Shown here: piece after piece, positions 1-8,767 of the stretch
Position numbering within the stretch: the first letter of the stretch is position 1
Layout: each line of letters opens with the position of its first letter
From: Micromonospora eburnea
Lineage (GTDB): Bacteria > Actinomycetota > Actinomycetes > Mycobacteriales > Micromonosporaceae
Direction of reading: 5' to 3'
Length of the DNA stretch: 64,000 nucleotides
Assembly: GCF_900090225.1 (NCBI RefSeq)
Contig: NZ_FMHY01000002.1
Coordinates: 3,348,001 to 3,412,000, forward strand
Program-made: the position numbers and the translations under genes
The notes under the pieces: generated by a model
The model's input: only the letters and a program-made list of their open reading frames with translations
Databases searched by the model: none
Told to the model about the DNA's origin: nothing

Positions 1-24
1 CAGGCCGAGCCGGTCGGTGTCCAT
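1..24 (-). CDS. Possible start of a further gene in the fucD operon (cut by window edge)
   Basis: An ATG on the minus strand (22-24) opens two bases after the stop of the fuconate dehydratase gene and reads MDTDRLGL before the window ends. The spacing fits continued transcription of the uronate/fuconate operon. Too little is visible to name it, and it could be a chance ATG. Confidence 0.35.
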
Positions 25-26
25 GT

Positions 27-1331
27 TCACCGCCATGCCGGGCCGTCCGGGAAGCGGAACCGCGCGATCGACTCCGGCCGCATGGTGCTGCTGTAGCCGG
101 GCGCGGTGGGCAGCAGGTAGCGCCCGCCGCGGGTGCGCACCGGGTCGACGAAGTGCTCGTGCAGATGGTCGACGTACTCGACCATCCGGCCGTCGAGACT
201 GGTGCCGACCCGGAGGAAGTCGAACGCTGCCAGGTGTTGGACGTACTCGCAGAGGCCGACGCCGCCGGCGTGCGGGCAGACCGGCACCCCGAACTTGGCG
301 GCCAGCAGCAGCTCGGCGAGGACCTCGTCGACCCCGCCGACCCGGCAGGCGTCGACCTGCATGACACCGACCGCCTCGGCCTGCAGGAGCTGCTTGAAGA
401 TCACCCGGTTGGCGGCGACCTCGCCGGTGGCGACCCGGCACCGGCCGCCGGTCAGGTCGGTCACCGCCCGGGCGATCCGGGCGTGGCCGAGCACGTCGTC
501 GGCGTGCGTGGGCTCCTCGATCCAGTACGGGTCGACCTCGGCCAGCGCGGTCATCGCGGTGATCGCCTCGTCGACGTCCCACACCTGGTTGGCGTCCATC
601 ATCAGCAGCGCGTCCGGGCCGATCTCGGCCCGGATGATCCGGGCCCGGCGCAGGTCGTCGTCGAGCGGGCCGCCGACCTTCATCTTCATCGCCCGCCACC
701 CCTGGTCGTACGCCGCGCGGGTCAGCGCCCGCACCTTGTCGTCGGGATAGCCGAGCCAGCCGACCGAGGTGGTGTACGAAGGCAGACCCGTCTGCTCAAG
801 CTCCGCGAGCCGGTCGTCCCATCCGACCAGCCCCTTGTCGAGGATGGTCGCCGCCTCGTCGGAGGTGAGCGCGTCGCTGATGTGCCGGAAGTCGACGCTG
901 GCCACCAACTCGTCGGTCGGCAGCTCGGCGAGGTACCGCCACATGGGCTTGCCGGCCAGCTTGGCGCGCAGGTCCCAGACGGCGTTGACCAGCGCCCCGG
1001 CGGCCATGTGGATGACGCCCTTCTCCGGGCCGAGCCAGCGCAGCTGCACGTCGGCGGTGAGCGACCGCCAGAACGCCACCGGCTCGGCGGCGATCTCCGC
1101 GACCGTCCGGCCGCGTACGTGGTGGGCCAGGGCGTGCACGGCCGCACAGGTGATCTCGTTGCCCCGTCCGTTGGTGAAGGTGAACCCGGCCCCGGTCGGC
1201 CCGCCGTCGGTGGCCAGCTCGACGTACGTGGCCGAGTAGTCGCCGCGGTTGATCGCGTCCGAGCCGTCGCCGCTGGCGGCGGTGGGGAACCGCACGTCGT
1301 GCACGCTGACGTCGGTGATGGTGATCGTCAT
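27..1331 (-). CDS. fucD: L-fuconate dehydratase-like enolase superfamily enzyme
   Basis: A 434-residue protein of the enolase superfamily. Visible active-site elements are the KMK motif (K216, K218), the metal ligands D246, E272 and E304, and H354 in a C-P-H-A-G-G context. Length, spacing and the N-D-R-G region match L-fuconate dehydratase, which removes water from L-fuconate or related six-carbon acid sugars to give 2-keto-3-deoxy acids. The start ATG overlaps the stop of the uxaC-like gene (ATGA), so the two are translationally coupled. Exact substrate is inferred from family likeness; D-arabinonate or galactonate dehydration is possible. Confidence in family is high, in substrate moderate. 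Confidence 0.85.
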   Translation of the reverse strand: MTITITDVSVHDVRFPTAASGDGSDAINRGDYSATYVELATDGGPTGAGFTFTNGRGNEITCAAVHALAHHVRGRTVAEIAAEPVAFWRSLTADVQLRWLGPEKGVIHMAAGALVNAVWDLRAKLAGKPMWRYLAELPTDELVASVDFRHISDALTSDEAATILDKGLVGWDDRLAELEQTGLPSYTTSVGWLGYPDDKVRALTRAAYDQGWRAMKMKVGGPLDDDLRRARIIRAEIGPDALLMMDANQVWDVDEAITAMTALAEVDPYWIEEPTHADDVLGHARIARAVTDLTGGRCRVATGEVAANRVIFKQLLQAEAVGVMQVDACRVGGVDEVLAELLLAAKFGVPVCPHAGGVGLCEYVQHLAAFDFLRVGTSLDGRMVEYVDHLHEHFVDPVRTRGGRYLLPTAPGYSSTMRPESIARFRFPDGPAWR

Positions 1332-2758
1332 GCCCGCGCCCCGAACTTGAAGACCCGCTTCGGCAGGCGGTACGCCAGGTCGACGATGGTCTCGGCGGCC
1401 TCGTCGGCGGGCAGCCGGTGCTCGGCGACCAGCCGGGCCAGGAAGCCGGCGTCGATCCGGCGGGCCACGTCGTGGCGTACCGGGATGGAACAGAAGGCGC
1501 GGGTGTCGTCGACGAATCCGGCGGTGTTGTAGAAGCCGGCGGTCTCGGTGACCGTCTCCCGGAACCGGCGCAGCGACTCCGGCGAGTCCAGGAACCACCA
1601 GGGGGCGCCGAGATACAGCGCCGCGTACCCGCCGGCGAGCGGCGCGAGTTCCCGGGTGAAGGTGTCCTCGTCCAGCGTGTAGAGCACCACCCGCAGCCGC
1701 GGGTCGTTGCCGTACGCGTCGAGCAGCGGGGCGAGCCCGTGCACGTACTCGGTGGCCTGCGGCACGTCGCCGCCGACGTCCCGGCCGTGCCGGGCGTACA
1801 GCCCGCGGTTGTGGTTGCGTACCGCGCCCGGGTGCAGCTGCATCACCAGGCCGTCGTCGAGGGACATCCGGGCGAACTCCAGCAGCATGTGTGCCCGGAA
1901 CGCCTCGGCGTCGGCCCCGTCGGCCAGGCCGCGCCGGCCCCGGTCGTACAGCGCCGCCGCCTCGGCGTGACTCAACGCGAGGGTACGGGCGGTCGGGTGC
2001 CCGTGGTCGGAGGAGGTCGCGCCGGCCGCGACGAACGCCGCCCGGCGTTGCCGCAGGGCGGCCAGGTAGCCGGCGTACGTGCCGGTGTCCTCGCCGGAGA
2101 CCTCGGCGAGCCGGTCCACGTTGGCCGACCAGTCGTCGAACTCCATGTCCACCACGTCGTCCGGGCGAAACGTGGTGACCACCCGCCCACCGGGCCCGCC
2201 CCAACCGTCGGCGGCGAGCTTGGCGTGCTGGGCGAGGTCGTCCAGCGGGGACTCGGTGGTGGCGAGCACCTCGATGCCGAAGCGTTCGAACAGCGCCCGG
2301 GGCCGGAACTCCGGTTCGGCGAGGCGGGCGGCCAGCTCGTCGTAGATCGCGTCGGCGGTGGCCGGGGAGAGCGCGGTGTCCACCCCGAACACCGTGCGGA
2401 AGGTCTGCTCCAGCCAGAGCCGGGACGGGGTGCCCCGGAACAGGTGCCAGTGCGCGGCGAAGCGCCGCCAGATGATCCGCCCGTCGGTCTCGGCCGGGCT
2501 GCCGTCGATGGTGGGCACGCCCAAATCGGCCGGTGGCACGCCCTGGCTGAGCAGCATCCGGGTGAGGTAGTGATCGGGCACGATGAGCAGCCGGGCCGGG
2601 TCGGGGAACGGGCGGTCCTCGGCCAGCAGGGCGGGGTCGACGTGCCCGTGCGGGGAGATGATCGGTTGCTCGGCCGCCAGCGCGTACAGCTCGCGCGCGA
2701 GGGCGCGCTGGCCGGGTTCGGCGGGCAGGAGCAGGTCGCGGCGGGAGACTGTCGGCAC
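1328..2758 (-). CDS. uxaC: Uronate (glucuronate/galacturonate) isomerase
   Basis: A 476-residue protein, the usual UxaC length, of the amidohydrolase-like uronate isomerase family, which interconverts D-glucuronate with D-fructuronate or D-galacturonate with D-tagaturonate. The H-G-H-V motif (H37, H39) near the N-terminus is the expected metal-site pair, and the family's W-F-L-D and H-P-G-A-x-R-N segments are present. The GTG start at 2758 is chosen because a GAGGAG ribosome site lies 9 bases upstream and no earlier Met fits. It is the middle gene of a three-gene operon and couples to the downstream dehydratase. Its presence points to growth on uronic acids or pectin/hemicellulose side chains. 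Confidence 0.9.
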   Translation of the reverse strand: MPTVSRRDLLLPAEPGQRALARELYALAAEQPIISPHGHVDPALLAEDRPFPDPARLLIVPDHYLTRMLLSQGVPPADLGVPTIDGSPAETDGRIIWRRFAAHWHLFRGTPSRLWLEQTFRTVFGVDTALSPATADAIYDELAARLAEPEFRPRALFERFGIEVLATTESPLDDLAQHAKLAADGWGGPGGRVVTTFRPDDVVDMEFDDWSANVDRLAEVSGEDTGTYAGYLAALRQRRAAFVAAGATSSDHGHPTARTLALSHAEAAALYDRGRRGLADGADAEAFRAHMLLEFARMSLDDGLVMQLHPGAVRNHNRGLYARHGRDVGGDVPQATEYVHGLAPLLDAYGNDPRLRVVLYTLDEDTFTRELAPLAGGYAALYLGAPWWFLDSPESLRRFRETVTETAGFYNTAGFVDDTRAFCSIPVRHDVARRIDAGFLARLVAEHRLPADEAAETIVDLAYRLPKRVFKFGARA

Positions 2759-2775
2759 GGGGGTGGACTCCTCGG

Positions 2776-4104
2776 TCAGGGCAGGGTGAGCAGGTCGGCG
2801 ACGCGTACGGGCGCGCCGGTGTCCAGCGAGCGGTTGGCGGCCAGGCCGGTGAGCAGCGCGAGCGCACCGTCGTACGCGGTGGCGGCCCGGTCGAGCGGGT
2901 CGGGCTGGCCGCCGAGGAGCACCCGGGTCATCCGGGCGTCCGCGCCGCCGTGCCCCCGGCGGGTCCAGCCCGGCACCGGGATCGGCACCGGCGGCGCCCA
3001 GAACGGCCGCAGGGTGAGCCGGGCCTCGCCACGCTCCACGGCCGCCTCGTCGCCGTGCAGTGCGGCGCCATTGAGCGCCCCGGCGCCGGCCGGGCTGACG
3101 TGGTCGCTCTCGGTGACCTCCAGTTCCAGGCGGCCCCGACTGCCGTTGATCATGACGCGGTAGCCCTCCCATGGGGCGTACGCGGTCAGGTGGTAGGTCA
3201 TGGTCGCGCCGGAGGAGTAGCGGGCCAGCACGGCGAGGTCGTCCTCGATGGTGACCCCGGGGGCGAAGACGTTGCGGTCGCGGTGGTAGCCGTCCTCGGA
3301 CTCGGCGTCGAGATAGAGCTCGCGCAGCCGGGGGTGCTCGGCCAACCGCAGGGCGAAGGGGTCGTCGTCGGCGGCGGGGGAGCCGTGCGCCCGCTCGTAG
3401 TCGCGGGCGTAGCCGTGCCGGCGGCCGGTCTCGCCGTAGAAGAACAGTCGCCCGGCCGCGTGGACCTCGACCGGGCGGGCGTCCAGCCACCAGTTGACCA
3501 GGTCGAAGTGGTGGCTGGCCTTGTGCACCAGCAGCCCGCCCGAGGTGGCCTTGTCCCGGTGCCAGCGGCGGAAGTAGTCGGCGCCGTGGCGCACGTCGAG
3601 CAGCCACTCGAAGTGCACCGAGCCGATCTCGCCGACCGCGCCGTCGGCGAGCATCCGCCGGAGGAGTTCGTGCAGCGGGTTGTAGCGGTAGTTGAAGGCG
3701 ACGGTGACCCGCCGTCCGGTCTCGGCCACCGCGTCGAGGATCCGCCGGCAGCGCGGCGCGTCGACGGTCATCGGCTTCTCGGTGACCACGTCGCAGCCGG
3801 CCCGCAGGGCCGCCACCACGTACTCGTCGTGGGTGACGTCCACACTGGTCACCAGCACCACGTCCACCCGCTCCTTGGCCAGCATGGCGGCGAACTCCGC
3901 GGCCTGGTACGTGGGCACCGGCGGGTGGCCCAGCTCGACCAGCCACCGGTTGTGCGCGTCCATGCGGGCCTGGTTGACGTCGGCGAGGGCGACCAGTTCG
4001 GCGGTGTCGGCGTGGTCTAGGGCGAGGGCGCGGACGAACATCTCGGCCCGCGCCCCGGCGCCGACCAGGGCATGACGGATCCGTTCCCGGACGGGTGGTG
4101 GCAT
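2776..4104 (-). CDS. Gfo/Idh/MocA family NAD(P)-dependent oxidoreductase
   Basis: A 442-residue oxidoreductase. The N-terminal Rossmann fold opens with G-A-G-A-R-A-E and the family's E-K-P motif (V-T-E-K-P-M) carries the catalytic lysine; the C-terminal alpha/beta substrate domain follows. The ATG at 4104 is preferred over 4122 because GGGGAGG sits 6 bases upstream. It is the first gene of the minus-strand operon, directly behind an 18-bp palindrome, and is followed 17 bases later by uxaC. Members oxidise or reduce sugars, inositols and sugar acids; here it probably supplies or consumes the uronate/fuconate-type intermediate, but the substrate cannot be read from sequence. Confidence 0.88.
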   Translation of the reverse strand: MPPPVRERIRHALVGAGARAEMFVRALALDHADTAELVALADVNQARMDAHNRWLVELGHPPVPTYQAAEFAAMLAKERVDVVLVTSVDVTHDEYVVAALRAGCDVVTEKPMTVDAPRCRRILDAVAETGRRVTVAFNYRYNPLHELLRRMLADGAVGEIGSVHFEWLLDVRHGADYFRRWHRDKATSGGLLVHKASHHFDLVNWWLDARPVEVHAAGRLFFYGETGRRHGYARDYERAHGSPAADDDPFALRLAEHPRLRELYLDAESEDGYHRDRNVFAPGVTIEDDLAVLARYSSGATMTYHLTAYAPWEGYRVMINGSRGRLELEVTESDHVSPAGAGALNGAALHGDEAAVERGEARLTLRPFWAPPVPIPVPGWTRRGHGGADARMTRVLLGGQPDPLDRAATAYDGALALLTGLAANRSLDTGAPVRVADLLTLP

Positions 4105-4122
4105 CGTCGGCCTCCCCGGCAT

Positions 4123-4140
4123 GCTGCAAAGGTTTGCAGC
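4123..4140. promoter_or_regulatory. LacI-type operator in front of the Gfo/Idh-uxaC-fucD operon
   Basis: A perfect 18-bp inverted repeat, GCTGCAAAGGTTTGCAGC, lies 19 bp upstream of the oxidoreductase start. The TGCAAA/TTTGCA half-sites are typical of LacI/GalR-family operators. A TTGACG -35-like element on the minus strand (4166-4171) lies just upstream, but no good -10 is visible. The neighbouring divergent LacI gene is the obvious partner (inference). Confidence 0.7.
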
Positions 4141-4265
4141 GACGAAACCATGTTGGCGAGCGGCCCGTCAACGGTCGATGCGAAAGCCGTGGCATTCACG
4201 CCGACTTAATGCGATAAAGCGGTGCGCCGGGAGCAATAGCGAAATCGAGCGACAGCAATCGACCG

Positions 4266-4294
4266 TTGACACCGGAGCAACCGTTTGCATTAAT
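4266..4294 (+). promoter_or_regulatory. Promoter with internal LacI-type operator for the lacI-ABC operon
   Basis: A perfect -35 TTGACA (4266-4271), a 17-base spacer and a weak -10 ATTAAT (4289-4294) face the LacI gene. The spacer contains GCAACCGTTTGC (4277-4288), one base short of a perfect palindrome and sharing the TTTGC half-site of the operator at 4123. Repressor bound here would block RNA polymerase directly, implying autoregulation. The leader then runs through a (CCA)6 stretch at 4311-4328. Confidence 0.6.
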
Positions 4295-4349
4295 GGCCGC
4301 ACCTGCGTGACCACCACCACCACCACCACATCCGATGAGGGAGCCCGCC

Positions 4350-5396
4350 GTGCCAGCCACCATCCGGGACGTCGCCCGGGCCTCGGGGGTGCACATCTCC
4401 ACCGTCTCCCGGGCGTTCTCGGCCCCGCACCTGGTCAACCCGGAGACCCGGGTTCGCGTGCTGGCCTGCGCGGAGGACCTCGGCTATCGGCCAAACCGGG
4501 CCGCCCGGGCCCTCATCACCGGTCGTACGCACAACATCGGGCTGATCGTGGCCGACATCGCCAACCCGTTCTTCCCGCCCCTGATCAAGGCGGCCGAGGG
4601 GCAGGCCAGATACCGCGACTACCACGTCTTCGTCGCGGACACCAACGAGGACGCCTCCGCCGAGGAGGAACTGGTCCACGCCCTGGCCAAGCAGGTCGAC
4701 GGGGTGCTGCTGTGCAGCCCTCGAATGAGCAACAGCCTGATCGAGCAGGTCAGCCGGGAGGTCCCGGTGGTGGTGATCAACCGGCTGGTCGCCGGCCTGC
4801 CCTGCGTGATGATGGACGTCGGCCAGGGCGCCCGGGCCGCCGTGGAGCACCTGCTCAGCCTGGGCCACCGGCGGATCGCGCTGCTCGGCGGCCCGCGCGG
4901 GTCGTGGACCAACCGGGAGATCCGTCGGACGGCCGGGGCCGCCGTCCGGGTCGGCGGCGCGGAGCTGACCGTTCTCGGCCCCAACCATCCCACCGAGGAG
5001 GGCGGCCGGACCATGGCCGAGCAGGTCCGCCGCAGCGGCGTCACCGCCGTGCTCGCCTACAACGACCTGATGGCGATCGGCCTGATCGAAGGGCTCGACG
5101 CGCTCGGGCTGCGGGTCCCGGAGGACGTCAGCGTCGTCGGCGTCGACGACATCACGCTGAGCCGACTGACTCGCCCCAAGCTGACGACGGTGGCCACGCC
5201 GACCGCGGCCGCCGGCCGAACGGCCGTCGACATGCTGCTGCAACATGACCCCGACGCGTCCCGCGGCGCCCGGGGACGTGGTGCGGGGGCCGGCGACCGT
5301 CGCACCACCGCACAGGTAATGCTCCAGACCGAACTGGTCGTCCGCGACTCGACCGGGCCCGCCCCACCGCCCGGCCGGAACGCCGCCGGCACCTGA
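4350..5396 (+). CDS. LacI/GalR-family transcriptional regulator (uronate/sugar-acid locus)
   Basis: About 348 residues. The N-terminal LacI helix-turn-helix (A-T-I-R-D-V-A-R-A-S-G-V-H then S-T-V-S-R-A-F) and hinge are followed by a periplasmic-binding-like effector domain. The GTG at 4350 is preferred because GAGGGAG sits 6 bases upstream; an ATG at 4335 is an alternative. It heads the operon that continues with the ABC importer genes, and lies between the two operators described at 4123 and 4277, so it probably represses both divergent operons until the imported sugar acid binds. The C-terminus is extended by a low-complexity G/R/P-rich stretch of roughly 40 residues, unusual but not disruptive. 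Confidence 0.88.
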   Translation: MPATIRDVARASGVHISTVSRAFSAPHLVNPETRVRVLACAEDLGYRPNRAARALITGRTHNIGLIVADIANPFFPPLIKAAEGQARYRDYHVFVADTNEDASAEEELVHALAKQVDGVLLCSPRMSNSLIEQVSREVPVVVINRLVAGLPCVMMDVGQGARAAVEHLLSLGHRRIALLGGPRGSWTNREIRRTAGAAVRVGGAELTVLGPNHPTEEGGRTMAEQVRRSGVTAVLAYNDLMAIGLIEGLDALGLRVPEDVSVVGVDDITLSRLTRPKLTTVATPTAAAGRTAVDMLLQHDPDASRGARGRGAGAGDRRTTAQVMLQTELVVRDSTGPAPPPGRNAAGT

Positions 5397-5493
5397 CGTG
5401 CTGGCCCGGGCCCGCATGGCCGTGCGAACCCGGGCGGCCCGTGGACGGCCACCGGTGACGTCGTCGCCTCCCACAGCCGAGGAGTGAGCGCAG

Positions 5494-6834
5494 ATGCACC
5501 CCGCGACATCCCCCACCACCGGCACACCCGCCGGGCGGAACCACCGTACTCTCCTGTCCCGACGCCGATTCGCGCGCGGCCTGGCGGCCGTGGCGCTGGC
5601 CGTGCCCCTGGTCCTCGGCGCCGCCGGCTGCGGCGACGACGAGGCCGGCGCCGACGGCCCGGTCAAGCTCTCCGTCTTCTGGTGGGGCGGCGAGGCCCGG
5701 GCCAAGCTCACCGAGGACGCCCTCGCCCTCTACACCAGGAAGCACCCCGATGTGACCTTCGAGAAGACCTGGCAGGCCAACCAGGGCTACTTCGACAAGC
5801 TCGCCACCCTGACCGCCGGCGGCGACCCGCCCGACCTGTTCCAGATCGACGACAACTACCTCGCCGAGTACGCCGCCCGCAGCACCACCCTGGACCTGAC
5901 CAGCTACAAGGACTCCGGCAAGCTGGACCTGTCGAAGTTTCCCGAGAGCCTGTGGCAGTACGGCGTGGTCGACGGCAAGCTCGCCGGCATCGCCTCCGGG
6001 GAGAACACCCAGGGCCTGGTCTACAACAAGACGCTGTTGGCGAGGAACGGCCTGCCCGAGCCCACCACCGGGATGAGCTGGGAGGAGCACATCGCCTGGG
6101 CCGAGCAGGTGGCGAAGAAGAGCAGGCTGCCCGGCACCCAGGACCCGAGCGCCGACTACAAGGCGTTCTGGGTCTGGCTGCGCCAGCAGGGCAAGGACCT
6201 CTACCGGGGCACGGAACTCGGCTTCACCGCCGAGGACGTGACCAGGTGGTTCGAGCTGTGGAAGGGCGCCCGGGACCGGGGTGCCACCCCGACCCCGGAC
6301 GTCATCCACGAGGGCAACGCCACCGACATCACCAAGCAGCTGGTGGTCACCGGCAAGGCGGCCACCAGCTGGGTCTGGGCCAACCAGATGCCGGACCTGA
6401 AGAAGAACACCAAGGACGAGCTCGGCGTGGTCGCCTACCCGGGTGACCCGAGCGCCCAGTGGGCCCGGGCCTCGATGTACTGGTCGGTCTTCAGAGGCAG
6501 CAAGCACCGGGACATCGCGGTCGACGTGATCAACTTCATGAACAACGACCCGGAGGCGGTCGCCCTGCTCGGCACCGACCGCGGCCTGCCGTCCAACCTC
6601 GACCTGCGGGCCAAGGTCAGCGAGACGGCCACCGACCCGGCGATGAAGCTCTCCATCCAGGTCGAGTCCGACCTCGCGCAGAAGTTCGGCCCGTCGCCGC
6701 AGGTGCCGATCAAGGGGCACAGCAAGATCCGGTCCGAGCTCACCAAGGCCGCGGAGAACGCCCAGTACGGCCGGGCCACCCCGGCCGAGGCCGCCGCCCA
6801 GTTCATCGACGCCTGCAAGGCCGTGATCCGCTGA
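5494..6834 (+). CDS. ABC sugar importer, extracellular solute-binding lipoprotein
   Basis: A 446-residue family-1 solute-binding protein. Twin arginines (S-R-R-R-F) precede a hydrophobic stretch and a lipobox ending G-A-A-G-C, so it is probably a Tat- or Sec-exported lipoprotein anchored outside the membrane. W-W-G-G-E near the mature N-terminus and the long alpha/beta body fit the MalE/UgpB-like class that binds oligosaccharides. GAGGAG lies shortly upstream of the ATG. Two permease genes follow at once. No ATPase gene is present, as is common in actinomycetes that share one MsiK-type ATPase; that part is from family knowledge. The ligand is unknown; context suggests a uronate- or deoxyhexose-containing sugar. 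Confidence 0.9.
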   Translation: MHPATSPTTGTPAGRNHRTLLSRRRFARGLAAVALAVPLVLGAAGCGDDEAGADGPVKLSVFWWGGEARAKLTEDALALYTRKHPDVTFEKTWQANQGYFDKLATLTAGGDPPDLFQIDDNYLAEYAARSTTLDLTSYKDSGKLDLSKFPESLWQYGVVDGKLAGIASGENTQGLVYNKTLLARNGLPEPTTGMSWEEHIAWAEQVAKKSRLPGTQDPSADYKAFWVWLRQQGKDLYRGTELGFTAEDVTRWFELWKGARDRGATPTPDVIHEGNATDITKQLVVTGKAATSWVWANQMPDLKKNTKDELGVVAYPGDPSAQWARASMYWSVFRGSKHRDIAVDVINFMNNDPEAVALLGTDRGLPSNLDLRAKVSETATDPAMKLSIQVESDLAQKFGPSPQVPIKGHSKIRSELTKAAENAQYGRATPAEAAAQFIDACKAVIR

Positions 6835-6863
6835 CCCGACGGCCGACGGAAAGGAGCCGGCCC

Positions 6864-7844
6864 GTGGCCCTCACCACGGCGCCCGCCCGGAACCGACGCA
6901 CCGGCCCGGCCGGCACCCAGCCCAAACGGCGTGGGTCCGGCCGGATCCGGCACGGCGAGGGTCTGGCCGGGTACGTCTTCCTCTCGCCCTGGCTCATCGG
7001 ACTGATGGGCATCACGGCGATCCCCATGCTCTTCTCGCTCTATCTGAGCTTCACCGACTACGACATCCTCACCCCGCTCGCCGAGGTGCGCTGGGTCGGG
7101 CTGGCCAACTACGAGCGGATGTTCACCGCCGACCCGTCGTACTGGCACGCGGTGCGGGTGACGCTGACCTTCGCCCTGGTGGCCGTGCCGTTGAAGCTCG
7201 CCGGGGCGCTCGGCGTGGCCCTGCTGCTCAACCGGGCCGGGCGCGGCGTGGGGCTGCTCCGCGCCCTGTTCTACCTGCCGTCGCTGCTCGGCGGCAGCGT
7301 GGCCCTGGCCATCGTCTGGGTCAACATGTTCAACCGGGACGGGGCGTTCAACTCCTTCCTCGCGTTGTTCGGCGTCGAGGGGCTGCCCTGGGTCAGCGAC
7401 CCGGACTGGGCCCTGGAGACGCTGATGGTCCTGGCGATCTGGCAGTTCGGCGCGCCGATGGTGATCTTTCTGGCCGGGCTGAAGCAGATCCCCACCGAGC
7501 TGTACGAGGCGGCATCCGTCGACGGCGCCGGCACCTGGCGGCGGTTCCGCGCGGTCACCCTGCCGATGCTCTCCCCGGTGATCTTCTTCAACCTGGTGCT
7601 GGAGACCATCCACGGCTTCCAGGGCTTCACCGCCGCTTTCGTGTTGAGCAACGGCACCGGCGGCCCGGTCGACTCCACCCTGATGTACACGCTGAAGCTC
7701 TACATCTCCGGCTTCACCGACCTGGAGATGGGCTACGCCTCCGCGATGGCCTGGGTCTTCCTGGCCGCCATCGCGATCATCACCGCGATCTTCTTCAGCA
7801 CCGGCCGGTTCTGGGTGCACTACTCGGACGGGGAGTCGTCGTGA
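6864..7844 (+). CDS. ABC sugar importer permease (MalF/UgpA type)
   Basis: A 326-residue inner-membrane permease with about six membrane segments and the binding-protein-dependent EAA loop (E-L-Y-E-A-A-S-V-D-G-A), which docks the ATPase. The GTG start at 6864 has AAGGAG 7 bases upstream. It lies 29 bases behind the binding protein gene and overlaps the next permease gene (GTGA), so the two subunits are probably made in equal amounts. Confidence 0.92.
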   Translation: MALTTAPARNRRTGPAGTQPKRRGSGRIRHGEGLAGYVFLSPWLIGLMGITAIPMLFSLYLSFTDYDILTPLAEVRWVGLANYERMFTADPSYWHAVRVTLTFALVAVPLKLAGALGVALLLNRAGRGVGLLRALFYLPSLLGGSVALAIVWVNMFNRDGAFNSFLALFGVEGLPWVSDPDWALETLMVLAIWQFGAPMVIFLAGLKQIPTELYEAASVDGAGTWRRFRAVTLPMLSPVIFFNLVLETIHGFQGFTAAFVLSNGTGGPVDSTLMYTLKLYISGFTDLEMGYASAMAWVFLAAIAIITAIFFSTGRFWVHYSDGESS

Positions 7845-8767
7845 GCGCGAGGAGTGAGCCGGGTTTTGCGAGCCCCGCGGTCGCGAACGAAGGAGTCACC
7901 GGGACCCCGCTCGCCCCCGCTCGGCGGCGCCCCGGCACCCGGCAGGCCGTCCGGCTGCTGATCCTGATCGCGATCGTCGCGGTGGTGCTCTACCCGCTGG
8001 TCTGGATGGTCGGGACGTCGGTGAAGTCCCCGGAGGAGATCGTCAACAACATCGGGCTGCTGCCCGAACGGTTCACCCCGGGCAACTACCGGCAGGGGTG
8101 GGGCAACTTCGACGTCGCCTTCGGCCGGTTCTTCCTCAACAGCGCGCTGGTCAGCCTGCTCACCGTCGTCGGCAACGCGGTCTCCTGCCTGCTGGCCGCG
8201 TACGCCTTCGCCCGGCTGCGGTTCCGGCTGCGCCGGGTCTGGTTCACCGTCATGATCGGCACTCTGCTGCTGCCCGGCCACGTGCTGATCGTGCCGCAGT
8301 ACATCCTGTTCCGCAGCCTCGGCCTGGTCGGCGGCGACTGGCCGTACCTGCCGCTGCTCATCCCGCACTTCCTGGCCACCGAGGCGTTCTTCGTCTTCCT
8401 CATGGTGCAGTTCATGCGGGGTATCCCGCGCGAGCTGGACGAGGCCGCCAAGATCGACGGGGCGTCCGCGTTCGGCGTCTTCCGGCACGTCATCCTGCCG
8501 CTGAGCCGCCCCGCGTTGGTCACCACCGCGATCTTCTCGTTCATCTGGACCTGGAACGACTTCTTCCGGCAACTTGTCTACCTGTCCAAGCTGGACGACT
8601 ACACGGTTCCGGTGGCGCTGACCCTGTTCATCGACTCCACCAGCCAGAGCGCGGTGGGGCCGATGTTCGCCATGTCGGTGCTGTCCCTGCTGCCGGTGTT
8701 CCTGTTCTTCCTGGCCTTCCAGCGCCTCCTGGTCGAGGGCATCAACACCAGCGGGATCAAGGGATGA
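7841..8767 (+). CDS. ABC sugar importer permease (MalG/UgpE type)
   Basis: A 308-residue permease, partner of the preceding gene. It has a 45-residue polar N-terminus, then about six membrane segments and the EAA loop (E-L-D-E-A-A-K-I-D-G-A). The GTG start overlaps the stop of the upstream permease and its own stop overlaps the next start (ATGA), so the operon is tightly coupled. Together with the lipoprotein it forms a carbohydrate importer needing an external ATPase. Confidence 0.92.
   Translation: MSARSEPGFASPAVANEGVTGTPLAPARRRPGTRQAVRLLILIAIVAVVLYPLVWMVGTSVKSPEEIVNNIGLLPERFTPGNYRQGWGNFDVAFGRFFLNSALVSLLTVVGNAVSCLLAAYAFARLRFRLRRVWFTVMIGTLLLPGHVLIVPQYILFRSLGLVGGDWPYLPLLIPHFLATEAFFVFLMVQFMRGIPRELDEAAKIDGASAFGVFRHVILPLSRPALVTTAIFSFIWTWNDFFRQLVYLSKLDDYTVPVALTLFIDSTSQSAVGPMFAMSVLSLLPVFLFFLAFQRLLVEGINTSGIKG

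Noticed and set aside
4290..5711. Long minus-strand open frame opposite the LacI and binding protein genes
   Set aside because: It is the antisense shadow of two clear plus-strand genes; its composition (Gly, Arg, Asp, Val-rich, His runs) is typical of reversed high-GC codons and no domain is seen.
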